From: a virus
IMG/VR virus record: IMGVR_UViG_3300026488_000246
Location: 19,463 to 83,462 of that record
Strand: one strand, 5' to 3'
Length of the DNA: 64,000 nucleotides
Shown: piece by piece, positions 32,567 to 41,552 of the stretch
Layout of the letters: each line of letters begins with the position of its first letter
How positions within the stretch are numbered: the stretch's first letter is position 1
The notes under the pieces: generated by a model
Told to the model about the DNA's origin: nothing
The model's input: the letters and a program-made list of their open reading frames with translations, nothing else
Database searches by the model: none
Position numbers and translations under genes: made by a program

Positions 32567-33042
32567 TGTATACAACCAAGTTGGACTATCTTGTTCATGA
32601 AATAGATAATGACTTGTATAATCATAAGCATTATAGACCCATAGTTGTTATTGATGGTGTAGAACTCCATCATTTGATTATCCCTGATGTAAGCTTATAT
32701 ATCTTTAACTTTTTCTTTGATTCATCTAAACAACCGATTAATGATGAGTCTGTTGATATTGATATACAATCCAAATCTAAGTATGGTTCACCTTATGCAT
32801 ATCCTTTGCTATTGTTTATCAATGGTCAAACTGGACTGCAAGATATACCTGGGAAAACAATGTATTTCCCAAATGCTTTGAATGAATTTGCAAACAAGTT
32901 TAAGGATAAGTACTCCAATCATAAAGAAATAGCTATTGAGCATGATTATGTTGAATTTGTAAAGGAACTGCAGATTGATACTGTAGGTTCTACATATGAA
33001 GATGTAAAAAGCAAATTTGGACCAATCTTTGCGGAGGCATAA
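32566..33042 (+). CDS. Unknown tail-module protein
   Basis: This is a 158-aa protein without a recognised family, coupled to the previous gene. Its N-terminal half is beta-rich (HYRPIVVIDGVELHHLIIPD). Position suggests a virion component. Confidence 0.55.
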   Translation: MYTTKLDYLVHEIDNDLYNHKHYRPIVVIDGVELHHLIIPDVSLYIFNFFFDSSKQPINDESVDIDIQSKSKYGSPYAYPLLLFINGQTGLQDIPGKTMYFPNALNEFANKFKDKYSNHKEIAIEHDYVEFVKELQIDTVGSTYEDVKSKFGPIFAEA

Positions 33043-33048
33043 GAAATC

Positions 33049-33975
33049 ATGGAGATACATAACATTGACAAACTTCATCTAAAAGCAATGATTAGTTCAT
33101 ACAACATAGATGTACCAGACAAAGTGCAATGTATTCTTGATACATACAATCTTAAGCTTGTAGTTTTACATGAACCACAATTAGAAGATGAGTTAAAGTC
33201 TTTAATTGAAGAAACTAGGAACAGAAAAGATACATTTATGATCTTCGTAATCGATAGTGAACCAATGTTAAAACACGCTTTACAATTTACAGAAGAAAAG
33301 GGAGTTTCAGCAACAGCTACACAAACAATGGTTTATCTGATAGCTAGATCATATTACTTTTATGCTTTTTATTTCAACAAAGGTATGAGAGCTTATGCTT
33401 TAAACAATACAGAATTCATTAGAGCTATTGTATCTACATTGATTACATTAGTTGCAGTAAGTGCTAGAAAATCTTATATTGCATTAAGACCAGAAGATAT
33501 GTCTGATATCAAGATCATATGCACTATATTTGCTTTATATTGCATACTTGGTTTGCATAAGAAATCCGAAGTATTGAAAGCTTTAAATCATCTTGATATA
33601 GGTGTATTCAACAAATTCAGAGTGCTTATATTCTACAATCATTTCATAAAACATTCCAAGAGCTCCAAATCTTTAGCTCATATTTTAGGTGAAATTCAAG
33701 GTTGGAATAAAGTAGCTCAAGATACTCTGATAATCAACATAACTAGAATCTTAGGCCCTACACTTACTCGTATTCTTGTAACATGTGATGCATTTGAAGA
33801 TGAACTCATTACTTATGCGTGGAAGCTTTCAAATCTTTACTTCTATTACAAGATTGGTATGATTCATAAGGAAGCTAATGTTGGTTCTCTTAATAAGCTA
33901 ACACAATTTGAATTTGCTAAGATTCTTAAGAACCTTGATAAGTTTACTAAGATGATTCACTATGGTAGGTGTTGA
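33049..33975 (+). CDS. Unknown helical protein
   Basis: This is a 308-aa, mostly helical protein of unknown function with a GGAGG site. Hydrophobic helices around residues 125-140 and 150-165 are probably buried rather than membrane-spanning. It ends 10 bases before a 49-nt element, so it closes its operon without an obvious hairpin. Confidence 0.6.
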   Translation: MEIHNIDKLHLKAMISSYNIDVPDKVQCILDTYNLKLVVLHEPQLEDELKSLIEETRNRKDTFMIFVIDSEPMLKHALQFTEEKGVSATATQTMVYLIARSYYFYAFYFNKGMRAYALNNTEFIRAIVSTLITLVAVSARKSYIALRPEDMSDIKIICTIFALYCILGLHKKSEVLKALNHLDIGVFNKFRVLIFYNHFIKHSKSSKSLAHILGEIQGWNKVAQDTLIINITRILGPTLTRILVTCDAFEDELITYAWKLSNLYFYYKIGMIHKEANVGSLNKLTQFEFAKILKNLDKFTKMIHYGRC

Positions 33976-33984
33976 TACTAGAAA

Positions 33985-34033
33985 ACCTAACCTAATAACC
34001 TTATACAACTTTATTACAAAATGAAACGTTTCC
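33985..34033 (+). promoter_or_regulatory. 49-nt repeated upstream element, copy 5 (class I)
   Basis: It is identical to copy 1 over the full 49 bases. GAGG follows directly and the next ATG is 14 bases away, so a transcript from it must begin within or very close to the element. Confidence 0.8.
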
Positions 34034-34046
34034 GAGGTTTTCCAAT

Positions 34047-35120
34047 ATGGCTATCACATTTAAGGATGTCATACAAGATTTGGTAACCAAAAACAACTTT
34101 GCTTTGTTTTCAAATCTCAATGAGCGATACAAAGACTTGGTTAATGCAATACGAGAAAATGCAGATAATGAAATTCGTCTTTCAGATATTTCGAGTGGTT
34201 CATTTGCTTCTAGATTAAAGGCTCTTATATCTTTAGCAAGAGGAGCTAAACTTCTTGATAATTCTAGCAACGAAGTTAAACTTGGAATTCTGGATAGAAT
34301 AGGTCTGACATTCATGTTTATTGGTTCAGTACATATTCTTGCTGGATCAAGAGTGATACATTTCTTAAGAAATAAAGGTTGTGAGAACGCATCAACAGAG
34401 CAATTTCTCAAAGAAGGTGTTATTGCTACTGTACTAGGACGTGTAACTTTAATGATTGGTGAAAGAGCAGCACGTTTAATCTGTACTAAACCAAATCTTG
34501 GTGGATTTGGAATACTCGTAATGATTTCTGCTGGTATAGCATTTATGGATATTGGTTTTGCTCTCATAAGAAATGAAGAGTTACATAAAGCAATTCAGAG
34601 TTTCTATTTACCGTTTAAACAACAAGCAAAAGACTTTATAAATAGAGTAATACAACAAGCTGAAAAGCATAATGAATTATCAAGAGCCACAAGATTCTTC
34701 CTTTCAATGTATAAAGGACTAAAATTTACATATGCAAAGATAAGAGCAATAGTTACAGCTATTTCAGGATTACTTAGCAAAAATGAAAGCTATACAGCAA
34801 AAGATTATGTATTACTTCAAGAACAACTAGGTGCAGCAATATCAAGAATAGTCTCTGCTATCTTTAAAATAGCTGGTGTTGCAACTCTTCTTGCAGTTGG
34901 TATAAAGGTTCTTGATGAGTTATCAGGTGGACAATTACTTAAGAAACTTTCTAATGAAAACACTCCTTATAGTCCATTGTTTAGAAAACTAAAAGAATAT
35001 TATGATACAAAAGTTGATCCAGTAATCAATAAACTATTTGGGAAAGAGACTAACGCAGAGCAACAACCTAAAGAAAATCCACAATCCTCTGGTGAAGAAA
35101 GTAAAGAAGCTACAGCTTAA
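34047..35120 (+). CDS. Membrane-segment-containing virion-module protein
   Basis: This 357-aa protein has hydrophobic segments near residues 90-110, 150-172 and 270-290 and long amphipathic helices between them, with a hydrophilic, Glu/Gln-rich C-terminal tail. Such proteins in tail modules may be ejected or membrane-interacting components; this is inference. It is the first gene after the 49-nt element. Confidence 0.6.
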   Translation: MAITFKDVIQDLVTKNNFALFSNLNERYKDLVNAIRENADNEIRLSDISSGSFASRLKALISLARGAKLLDNSSNEVKLGILDRIGLTFMFIGSVHILAGSRVIHFLRNKGCENASTEQFLKEGVIATVLGRVTLMIGERAARLICTKPNLGGFGILVMISAGIAFMDIGFALIRNEELHKAIQSFYLPFKQQAKDFINRVIQQAEKHNELSRATRFFLSMYKGLKFTYAKIRAIVTAISGLLSKNESYTAKDYVLLQEQLGAAISRIVSAIFKIAGVATLLAVGIKVLDELSGGQLLKKLSNENTPYSPLFRKLKEYYDTKVDPVINKLFGKETNAEQQPKENPQSSGEESKEATA

Positions 35121-35132
35121 AGGAGCTAGATC

Positions 35133-35864
35133 ATGAATTTCCTTAATGTATTATGTGATATGTGGTTCATCAGAAATGGTGAGCAAAGATCATCTAAAGT
35201 ATATAGAGCTAAGGTTGTAGACAATAAAGATCCATTATCTCAAAACAGAGTTAAAGTTTACATACCAGAATTGATGAAGAGGGTATCTGGTGTTTGGGCC
35301 AGACCCTCTTATCATTTTCGTAAACAAGCCATTACTCCGCAAATAGGTGATGTAGTTCTTGTAGTTTTTGAAAATGGAAATTTTCAGTTGCCTGTTTATG
35401 TTGGTCATGTAAGGCTTACCTGTCCACAAGGTGATAAACATAATCATTGTGGTTATATTGAAGAAAAGATTAAGGACTATCAACATGCACCAGAAGATTA
35501 CTGGCTACTTGAAACGCCAGATAATAGAAGATTTAGAGCAAACGATTATAATAAGCAAATACAGATTGAATCATTTAACACTAAACGTATAATAGAAATA
35601 GATGACCAACATGACTACATTGAGATAAGATCTGAAAACACATCAAGAAGAATTAAGATTGATGATGATGCTAAAAAGATTGTAATAGAAACTCCGAAAA
35701 GTGTAATTGAAATTGATGATAATGAACCTCACATTGATGCAAGAATAGGTAATACGAAAGCTCACTTAACTCCAAAATCAGCTGATGTTTCATGTGGATC
35801 ATCTAACATCCATATAGATAATCATCAGATAAGAGCTAAAGCTTCTGTTATTATGCTCAACTAG
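35133..35864 (+). CDS. Baseplate central spike protein (gp5/gpV/VgrG-like)
   Basis: The spike pierces the cell envelope. The N-terminal ~90 residues form the characteristic OB fold (YRAKVVDNKDPLSQNRVKVY, then PQIGDVVLVVFENGNFQLPVYVG). The C-terminal half is a run of short repeated strands (IQIESFNTKRIIEID, DYIEIRSENTSRRIKIDDD, KSVIEIDDNEPHID), as expected for a triple-stranded beta-helix needle. At 243 aa it lacks the lysozyme domain of T4 gp5. A PAAR tip protein is encoded at 43283. Confidence 0.85.
   Translation: MNFLNVLCDMWFIRNGEQRSSKVYRAKVVDNKDPLSQNRVKVYIPELMKRVSGVWARPSYHFRKQAITPQIGDVVLVVFENGNFQLPVYVGHVRLTCPQGDKHNHCGYIEEKIKDYQHAPEDYWLLETPDNRRFRANDYNKQIQIESFNTKRIIEIDDQHDYIEIRSENTSRRIKIDDDAKKIVIETPKSVIEIDDNEPHIDARIGNTKAHLTPKSADVSCGSSNIHIDNHQIRAKASVIMLN
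35277..35310 (+). other. Intragenic hairpin in the spike gene
   Basis: The stem AAGAGGGT/ACCCTCTT continues after a 2-nt bulge with CTGG/CCAG and lies 144 nt into the coding sequence. Confidence 0.75.
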
Positions 35865-35880
35865 GTGAGAGGATAGTTTA

Positions 35881-36885
35881 ATGAAAACAAGTAATACTTT
35901 AGATAAAGCATTTGCTGCTTTAGCTTACAGGATTAACATCTACCTTCAAAGAGACCCAAGACAACTTGAAAGATTTTTTGAAAGGCAAAAAGAATTGCTC
36001 AATGAGAGACCTTTACTTAGAAAACTTTACAAAATGATGGTTCTACAGTACAAACTCTTACTAGAAACTGCATCTATACTTACATCATTGTTTCAAACTG
36101 CTAAAGCTGACCTTCCTGATGAATTGATGCCTATCTTTACTTCAGCTTTGAAAATTGAAAAACTCAAAGCAAACGCTATATCAGTTGTAAAACGTTACAA
36201 AGCCTTTGGTATTTCAACCAAAGTTATTGATGATAATGATACATTAGCTCAAGCTCTTGCTCATCAAGATGTAGCAAAACATGCTGCTTTAGGAGATAAG
36301 GATCTTCAAAAAGTCATCAAGAAATACTACGAGATAATTAAGAAACAGAGACAAGAAATGGAAGAAGTTAGGAAAGCTGTTAACATTGTAAGGAAAGAAT
36401 ATGAACAAAGATTGCAGCAACTTAAAACTAAGAAAGAATCTATTCAAGTAGAAGCATTTGAGAGCTTCAAAAAATTAATACGTAAACTAGTTGATAAAGT
36501 TATGTCTTTCCTTTACAAACTTTACAAACAGATTTCTATAGTAATTGGAACCGTTGATGCTTACATTCAAAAGCTTTTAGAAAAATATCAAGAAAAACTT
36601 ATATCTAAGGTAGCAGGAAATAACATAGCCGCTAGGATGGTATATTCTGTAATATTTGCTACATTAGTAGGAACTGTTGGCCAAAAAGCATGGACAAAGT
36701 TTATTTCAGCTTTACCTCTTGTTGGTCCAGTAGCTACAGTTGCAATCATTATTAAATTTGTGAAGTCTTTTTCTAGTATTGAAACTACCACCTACCAAAC
36801 AGCTAGTGCAGTTGTATCTATGGCAAGAGGTTTTGAATCTGTTATCGAGCAATTTGATCAAGAATTTCAAAGCTTGGACCTATAG
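35881..36885 (+). CDS. Coiled-coil and membrane-segment virion-module protein
   Basis: This 334-aa protein has a long charged helical region (about residues 135-215, with KKQRQEMEEVRKAVNIVRKE) followed by hydrophobic segments near 250-270 and 278-298. This organisation resembles small tape-measure or ejected proteins, but no tape-measure gene of the length expected for a long tail is visible. Its stop overlaps a terminator stem. Confidence 0.55.
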   Translation: MKTSNTLDKAFAALAYRINIYLQRDPRQLERFFERQKELLNERPLLRKLYKMMVLQYKLLLETASILTSLFQTAKADLPDELMPIFTSALKIEKLKANAISVVKRYKAFGISTKVIDDNDTLAQALAHQDVAKHAALGDKDLQKVIKKYYEIIKKQRQEMEEVRKAVNIVRKEYEQRLQQLKTKKESIQVEAFESFKKLIRKLVDKVMSFLYKLYKQISIVIGTVDAYIQKLLEKYQEKLISKVAGNNIAARMVYSVIFATLVGTVGQKAWTKFISALPLVGPVATVAIIIKFVKSFSSIETTTYQTASAVVSMARGFESVIEQFDQEFQSLDL

Positions 36886-36914
36886 GGTTATGGGTCAATT
36901 ATGGCCCATAACCC
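36885..36914 (+). terminator. Terminator hairpin
   Basis: The 10-bp perfect stem GGGTTATGGG/CCCATAACCC is followed by AGATCTTTTG. Confidence 0.65.
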
Positions 36915-36959
36915 AGATCTTTTGTCCTTCCAAAACAACATCAAAAGGAGGAGATAGTA

Positions 36960-38393
36960 ATGGGACAGTTCATCAAAACATGCAAAAGGACTGATGTAAG
37001 GCTAATGTTTGGGAATAATGAAGTTAGGTGGAAACCAACAGCTACCATTAGAAACAAGTTTTGCCAAGTGGTAGCTCCTGCAATTGAAAGAGTATTGAAT
37101 ATGGTATCTTCCAAACTTGCTCAAAGATACAAAGATCTTCTGTTTGCAATTTTAGTCAATAAAGATAAATCAAAGATTGATGAATGGATTGACACCATAA
37201 TTCAGATAACTGATCAAACATATGCTAAAATTGAGGAAGAAGATAAGATTGAATATCCTGATTTATCAAAGGACTTTGATGATCCTGTAACAGTAGAAGA
37301 ATTTAGACAGTTCCACAAACTTTCAATTGCATTAAGATTGGCAAGTTTCGTTGTGCATTATTATTGGGTGGACGAACTATCAATCAATACAAACTACATT
37401 GTCGATAGAATCGTAAGACATTACATTTCTAAACAAACGATGAAAAAGATTCTTGATTTTATTATTACTACTGTTAACAATTCTCTTTATGCTAGAGAAG
37501 CTATGTGGAAATATCTTACAGAAACAATTGGTATTACACCAGAAAGAAGAATTCAGATGGATCTCAACTACTTCTTTAAAGCTATGATGATATACTTTGA
37601 TGCATCTAAACAACCTAATGTGATGTCTTATTTAGCAGCATTTATCAATCAATCTTTATACTATTTGTATACTGATACTTATGAAAGAAGTATGCAATAC
37701 GTCAACATAATGAAGGTTAGATTCACAAAACATTATAACTTGATTAAACAACAAGCTGTGTTTTTAACTTTTGATCTCATTTCAAACCTTATGAAGAAAA
37801 TCTTTCCTACACCTGCTTTTATAGAAAGTGATTTGCTTTCCAAAACATACAACATTACACCTTATGATGTAGTGCAAAAAGGTAAGTTTGTCAATCCTGT
37901 AACAAAGTATGTAACCTATCCATTGCTTCAATTCATTTATGAAATTGATGCAAACTACTACTCAGAGTACAGAGATATCAGATATGTTGAACTTTATCTA
38001 TCATTGATTACTGAAAATGTATTGAAGCTCCCTTATCTTGCTAAGCTTATGAGATCTGTTGCAGTTGACAAACATAAGAGAAAAATCAAGATAGCTAGAC
38101 AAAAATACGAATTATTTGAAAAACTTAAGTTTTCTGAGAAGAGAATATTCGATAAAAAGAAGTTTTTCATCAACGTAATTCAAGAAACTAAAAATTACCT
38201 CTATTATGATCCAGTACTACATGATATATACATTGTTGACCCAGATCAGATGTCTGACGAATACTTACAATTCTATAGAATGCTTTTGATTGAAAAGGAT
38301 AGATTAAGTAAACTTGTTGACCCAATTAGAAAATGGTATAATGTACCAGAAGCATTGAAATCAAGAACTCTAGAGCTTGAAGCTATCTTCTAA
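36960..38393 (+). CDS. Large unknown virion-module protein
   Basis: This is a 477-aa helical protein, rich in Lys and Tyr, with AAAAGGAGGAG ahead of the ATG. No motif was recognised. It follows the spike/coiled-coil genes and precedes recombination genes, so it may be the last tail protein of the block. Confidence 0.6.
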   Translation: MGQFIKTCKRTDVRLMFGNNEVRWKPTATIRNKFCQVVAPAIERVLNMVSSKLAQRYKDLLFAILVNKDKSKIDEWIDTIIQITDQTYAKIEEEDKIEYPDLSKDFDDPVTVEEFRQFHKLSIALRLASFVVHYYWVDELSINTNYIVDRIVRHYISKQTMKKILDFIITTVNNSLYAREAMWKYLTETIGITPERRIQMDLNYFFKAMMIYFDASKQPNVMSYLAAFINQSLYYLYTDTYERSMQYVNIMKVRFTKHYNLIKQQAVFLTFDLISNLMKKIFPTPAFIESDLLSKTYNITPYDVVQKGKFVNPVTKYVTYPLLQFIYEIDANYYSEYRDIRYVELYLSLITENVLKLPYLAKLMRSVAVDKHKRKIKIARQKYELFEKLKFSEKRIFDKKKFFINVIQETKNYLYYDPVLHDIYIVDPDQMSDEYLQFYRMLLIEKDRLSKLVDPIRKWYNVPEALKSRTLELEAIF

Positions 38394-38409
38394 TAAAGGA
38401 GGAACAGTT

Positions 38410-38784
38410 ATGGGTGTTAAGATTTCAATGGATGACATTATTAACCAAATTGTAGAAGAGCAACAAAAACTTAAAGACAAAAAGGAACATGTTAAGAAAC
38501 TTATAGAGACTCTTGCAAGTAAGCTTGAAGATAACAATGATAAATCTTACAGAAAAATTTCTCAACACTTACAAGGTGAAATTATCAAATCACTTGTATC
38601 TGCTCATGATCTAGATATCAAGATAAGTAATACGTTACTGAAATCATATGAGCAACTAGCAAGACTACTTAGGGAGATGGAGACTCAATCAGAAGTATCT
38701 GGTGATGAAATTGCCATGATTCTTCAAGCACTTACAGGAAATATACCAGAAGATTCAAAAACTAAAATCAATGTTAAGGAGTAG
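38410..38784 (+). CDS. Small helical protein before recA-like gene
   Basis: This is a 124-aa helical protein of unknown function. The ATG at 38410 follows AAAGGAGGAA; an earlier in-frame ATG overlaps the previous gene. It ends 4 bases before the RecA-like start, so it may be an accessory factor of recombination, but this is inferred from position only. Confidence 0.6.
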   Translation: MGVKISMDDIINQIVEEQQKLKDKKEHVKKLIETLASKLEDNNDKSYRKISQHLQGEIIKSLVSAHDLDIKISNTLLKSYEQLARLLREMETQSEVSGDEIAMILQALTGNIPEDSKTKINVKE

Positions 38785-38788
38785 GTAG

Positions 38789-39895
38789 ATGAGTGATAAA
38801 AAGATAACTGGCATTAACATTGCTGAGAATCTTAAGGATATAGCAAAAGATATATTTGGTGAAAATGCATTACAAGCGATTACAGAAATCATTCCAACCG
38901 GTATTGATGTTTTAGACCTTTATGCTGGTGGTGGATTTGCTTTAGGTACATTTGATACGTTTGCTGGAATGCCACATTCAGGTAAATCAACATTGTCTAT
39001 TCAAGTAGCAGCTAATATTCAGAGGCAGAATGAAGATGCTGTTGTTATATATTTTGATACAGAGAATGCTGTAACTGAGCAACGTTTAGCTGAATTAGGT
39101 ATCGATAAAAACAGACTCGTATATATTTCTGGTGATGTAACAATAGAATCTATTTTCAGAACCATTGATAAATTTATTGCATACAAAGAGCAAAATGATT
39201 TAATAGAAACACCATTCATCATCATTTGGGATTCATTAGCCTTTACTCCTTCAGAAAGAGCTTTAGCTGGACAAGAAGTGCAAAATACAGATGGAATGAT
39301 AAGAGCAAAAGTAATTGCAGAATTGCTTCCCAGATATGAAGGTAAACTCAAGAAGTATAATATGGTTGTGCTAACCGTTAATCAACTTAGAGAAAAGATG
39401 CAACTGAATCCATATGCTGGTGGTGGAATAGCTATCAAGGGTATGGGTAACTTTACAATGCCTGGTGGAGCAATTGTGTACTATGCTTCATTTCATCTAT
39501 TGCTTATGAAATCTAAAGAAATACTTGATCCAAACCAGTATGGTTTTCAAGGATCAGTTGTAGAATGTACTTTTGTAAAGAATAAACTACAAAGACCTCT
39601 GAAACCATTCTTCTTAGTACTTGATGTTGATAAAGGTTTCAGCAACTTCTGGACATTCTACTACTATATGAAACAACTTAAAATACTGAAAACAGGAGCT
39701 TGGAATAGTTTACCAGGTTATGAAAAGAAATTCAGAACCAAAGAAGCTTATGAATTATATCAAACAGATGAATCTTTCAGAAATGCATTTCTAGATGCAT
39801 CAAAACTTGTGCTAGAAGAACTCAAGAAAGATTTGAAAAGTTCTGTTAGCAAGTTTGAATCTGTTGAAGTAATTGAAGAGGGACAAAGCTCTTAG
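38789..39895 (+). CDS. RecA/UvsX-family recombinase
   Basis: This protein should form filaments on single-stranded DNA and drive strand exchange in recombination-dependent replication. It is 368 aa. The Walker A motif is GMPHSGKST (about residues 59-67), Walker B is FIIIWDSLAF, and a loop PGGAIVYYAS follows NQLREKMQLNPYAGGG. The length and weak bacterial RecA similarity suit a phage UvsX-like enzyme. A hairpin overlapping the stop codon ends the transcript. Confidence 0.85.
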   Translation: MSDKKITGINIAENLKDIAKDIFGENALQAITEIIPTGIDVLDLYAGGGFALGTFDTFAGMPHSGKSTLSIQVAANIQRQNEDAVVIYFDTENAVTEQRLAELGIDKNRLVYISGDVTIESIFRTIDKFIAYKEQNDLIETPFIIIWDSLAFTPSERALAGQEVQNTDGMIRAKVIAELLPRYEGKLKKYNMVVLTVNQLREKMQLNPYAGGGIAIKGMGNFTMPGGAIVYYASFHLLLMKSKEILDPNQYGFQGSVVECTFVKNKLQRPLKPFFLVLDVDKGFSNFWTFYYYMKQLKILKTGAWNSLPGYEKKFRTKEAYELYQTDESFRNAFLDASKLVLEELKKDLKSSVSKFESVEVIEEGQSS

Positions 39896-39909
39896 ATGGG
39901 CTTTGTCCC
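39880..39909 (+). terminator. Terminator hairpin overlapping the recA-like stop codon
   Basis: The 10-bp perfect stem GGGACAAAGC/GCTTTGTCCC has the stop codon in its loop; ATTCTCTGTTTT follows. Confidence 0.65.
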
Positions 39910-39976
39910 ATTCTCTGTTTTCCGAACTGGAAGAAAACGAACATACATCAGTACTTAATATGAAGAGGTGCGTGAT

Positions 39977-40240
39977 GTGGGTGAAATCGAAATTCTCAAG
40001 CTATTGCAGGATTTTCCAGCCGTAATATTGTTTATTATTGGTCTCTATACTGGAAAGAAATTCTCAGAAAGCAGCGTTCAAATATTTGAGCAGAGGGTGG
40101 AGAAAATCGAGACCAAAGTTGATATGATACATAATGATATTTGTAAGGTCAACGATCAAGTTAGAGAGTTAACCAAAGTAGTACATCAAGTATATGGACA
40201 ACTTGGTGTAAACAAAGATTTTAAAGGAGGAGCCATATAA
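39977..40240 (+). CDS. Small membrane protein with coiled coil
   Basis: This is an 87-aa protein with an N-terminal membrane segment (FPAVILFIIGLYTGKKF) and a C-terminal coiled coil (FEQRVEKIETKVDMIHND). The GTG at 39977 fits GAAGAGG at 39962-39968; another in-frame GTG lies at 39968. The topology resembles some holin-like accessory proteins, but there is no lysis gene nearby to support that. Confidence 0.6.
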   Translation: MGEIEILKLLQDFPAVILFIIGLYTGKKFSESSVQIFEQRVEKIETKVDMIHNDICKVNDQVRELTKVVHQVYGQLGVNKDFKGGAI

Positions 40241-40242
40241 CA

Positions 40243-41034
40243 ATGGTAGAATACATAAAAACTAATCTACAAAAAGCATTGAAGTCACAACTTACATTTG
40301 CTATTGGAAATCTTGAACAATTACAAGAAAAGATTCCTAATGTTGATGTATATCGTTTAGCATCTACAAGTTATCGATTTCTTACAACATTATTACATGT
40401 TTACAGTGATCTTGTGGTTGAAATGATTGCATCACCTTATACTTACAAAGCTGTTACATTTTTCGTACTTGATACTAAATTTCTCGTTTGGAAAGCTTGG
40501 TTAGAAACTTTATCTGCTTTATATAGATTCTACTTACTAGATAAAAGCATCAACGGAAATTTCCCAAATATTGTTTTGGATCTTACAAAGTGTGCTAAAC
40601 TACTTTATGAAGATATGCTTAGAAAGAAACAACATGAGTTCGGTGAATATGGTGAATTGATTGACTACTTCCTAAAGTTGCATGATAAAACCTACAATAC
40701 TTTCTATGAAAGGTTATCGTCAATCGTATCTACTCCTATCAACAGTGAGATTGATGCATTCAATCAAATTCAGAAGATTGCTCAAGAAATTACTCTATGG
40801 ATGCAATATACTACACTTGAAATCATATCATTAGATCGTTGTTTGTATGGCGATAAATCTATTGTAGTAGGAGCAAGTACAATCACAGTTATATTCAAAA
40901 CTGGTCTTAATATGGTGAAAGAAATCAAAGAATTGCTTGGTATCGAGAACCCTATTATTAGATTTTCATCACCAGATCTTGCTAAATATGAGTATCTCTT
41001 TGCCGAGGAGGCTGTTGCTAATGAAATTGCATAA
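40243..41034 (+). CDS. Unknown helical protein
   Basis: This is a 263-aa helical protein, without recognised motif, preceded by AAAGGAGG. Its 3' end overlaps the next gene by 14 bases, indicating coupled translation. Confidence 0.6.
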   Translation: MVEYIKTNLQKALKSQLTFAIGNLEQLQEKIPNVDVYRLASTSYRFLTTLLHVYSDLVVEMIASPYTYKAVTFFVLDTKFLVWKAWLETLSALYRFYLLDKSINGNFPNIVLDLTKCAKLLYEDMLRKKQHEFGEYGELIDYFLKLHDKTYNTFYERLSSIVSTPINSEIDAFNQIQKIAQEITLWMQYTTLEIISLDRCLYGDKSIVVGASTITVIFKTGLNMVKEIKELLGIENPIIRFSSPDLAKYEYLFAEEAVANEIA

Positions 41035-41473
41035 TATTGTTGAGAGCTACCAATCTCTTATTGATGAACTTTCTAAACATCTTAAAGTTGTAAACAAATC
41101 AACATTCAAGTATATGCTTAAAGATGACCACAAAGCTGTGTTAGAATCCATCATCAAAGATCAAGAAACAGTAAATCTACTCACAGAAAGCACAAGCATG
41201 TTTAATAAAGATATCATATCAAACTTCATTGATATAGCAAAAACATCACTCAAGATTAAATCAGAAAATCTTAAGAAAGTTATTGCTGGAAAAGTTGGTA
41301 ATGGAACCAATATTGAGGAGAAAGTAGATCTTTATATTGATATAGCATTAATATATGAAGCAACAAGAATAGCTTTCAATGAGGAGGCAGCTAAAAAACT
41401 TGTAGAAGGTGTTGTCAGTGCTTACAAAAGAAGGCAGGCATCACTTAAGCATATTAAAGGTTATGTTGCATAA
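41021..41473 (+). CDS. Unknown helical protein
   Basis: This 150-aa protein starts at ATG 41021, within the end of the preceding gene, with GAGGAGG at 41005-41011. An earlier in-frame ATG would give an implausible overlap. It is helical throughout and of unknown function. Confidence 0.6.
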   Translation: MKLHNIVESYQSLIDELSKHLKVVNKSTFKYMLKDDHKAVLESIIKDQETVNLLTESTSMFNKDIISNFIDIAKTSLKIKSENLKKVIAGKVGNGTNIEEKVDLYIDIALIYEATRIAFNEEAAKKLVEGVVSAYKRRQASLKHIKGYVA

Positions 41474-41484
41474 TTATGGATGAA

Positions 41485-41520
41485 GGGTCTAGTCCTATTC
41501 ATTTATATCGGACTAGACCC
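41485..41520 (+). terminator. Intergenic hairpin without U-tract
   Basis: The 11-bp perfect stem GGGTCTAGTCC/GGACTAGACCC has a 14-nt loop; no T-run follows. Confidence 0.55.
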
Positions 41521-41552
41521 CGAACTACTTTTCACTCAAAAGGAGGTATGAT

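Noticed and set aside
34001-34567. 188-aa open frame on the minus strand
   Set aside because: It is the antisense of a well-supported + strand gene. It has no ribosome site, and all other genes are on the + strand.
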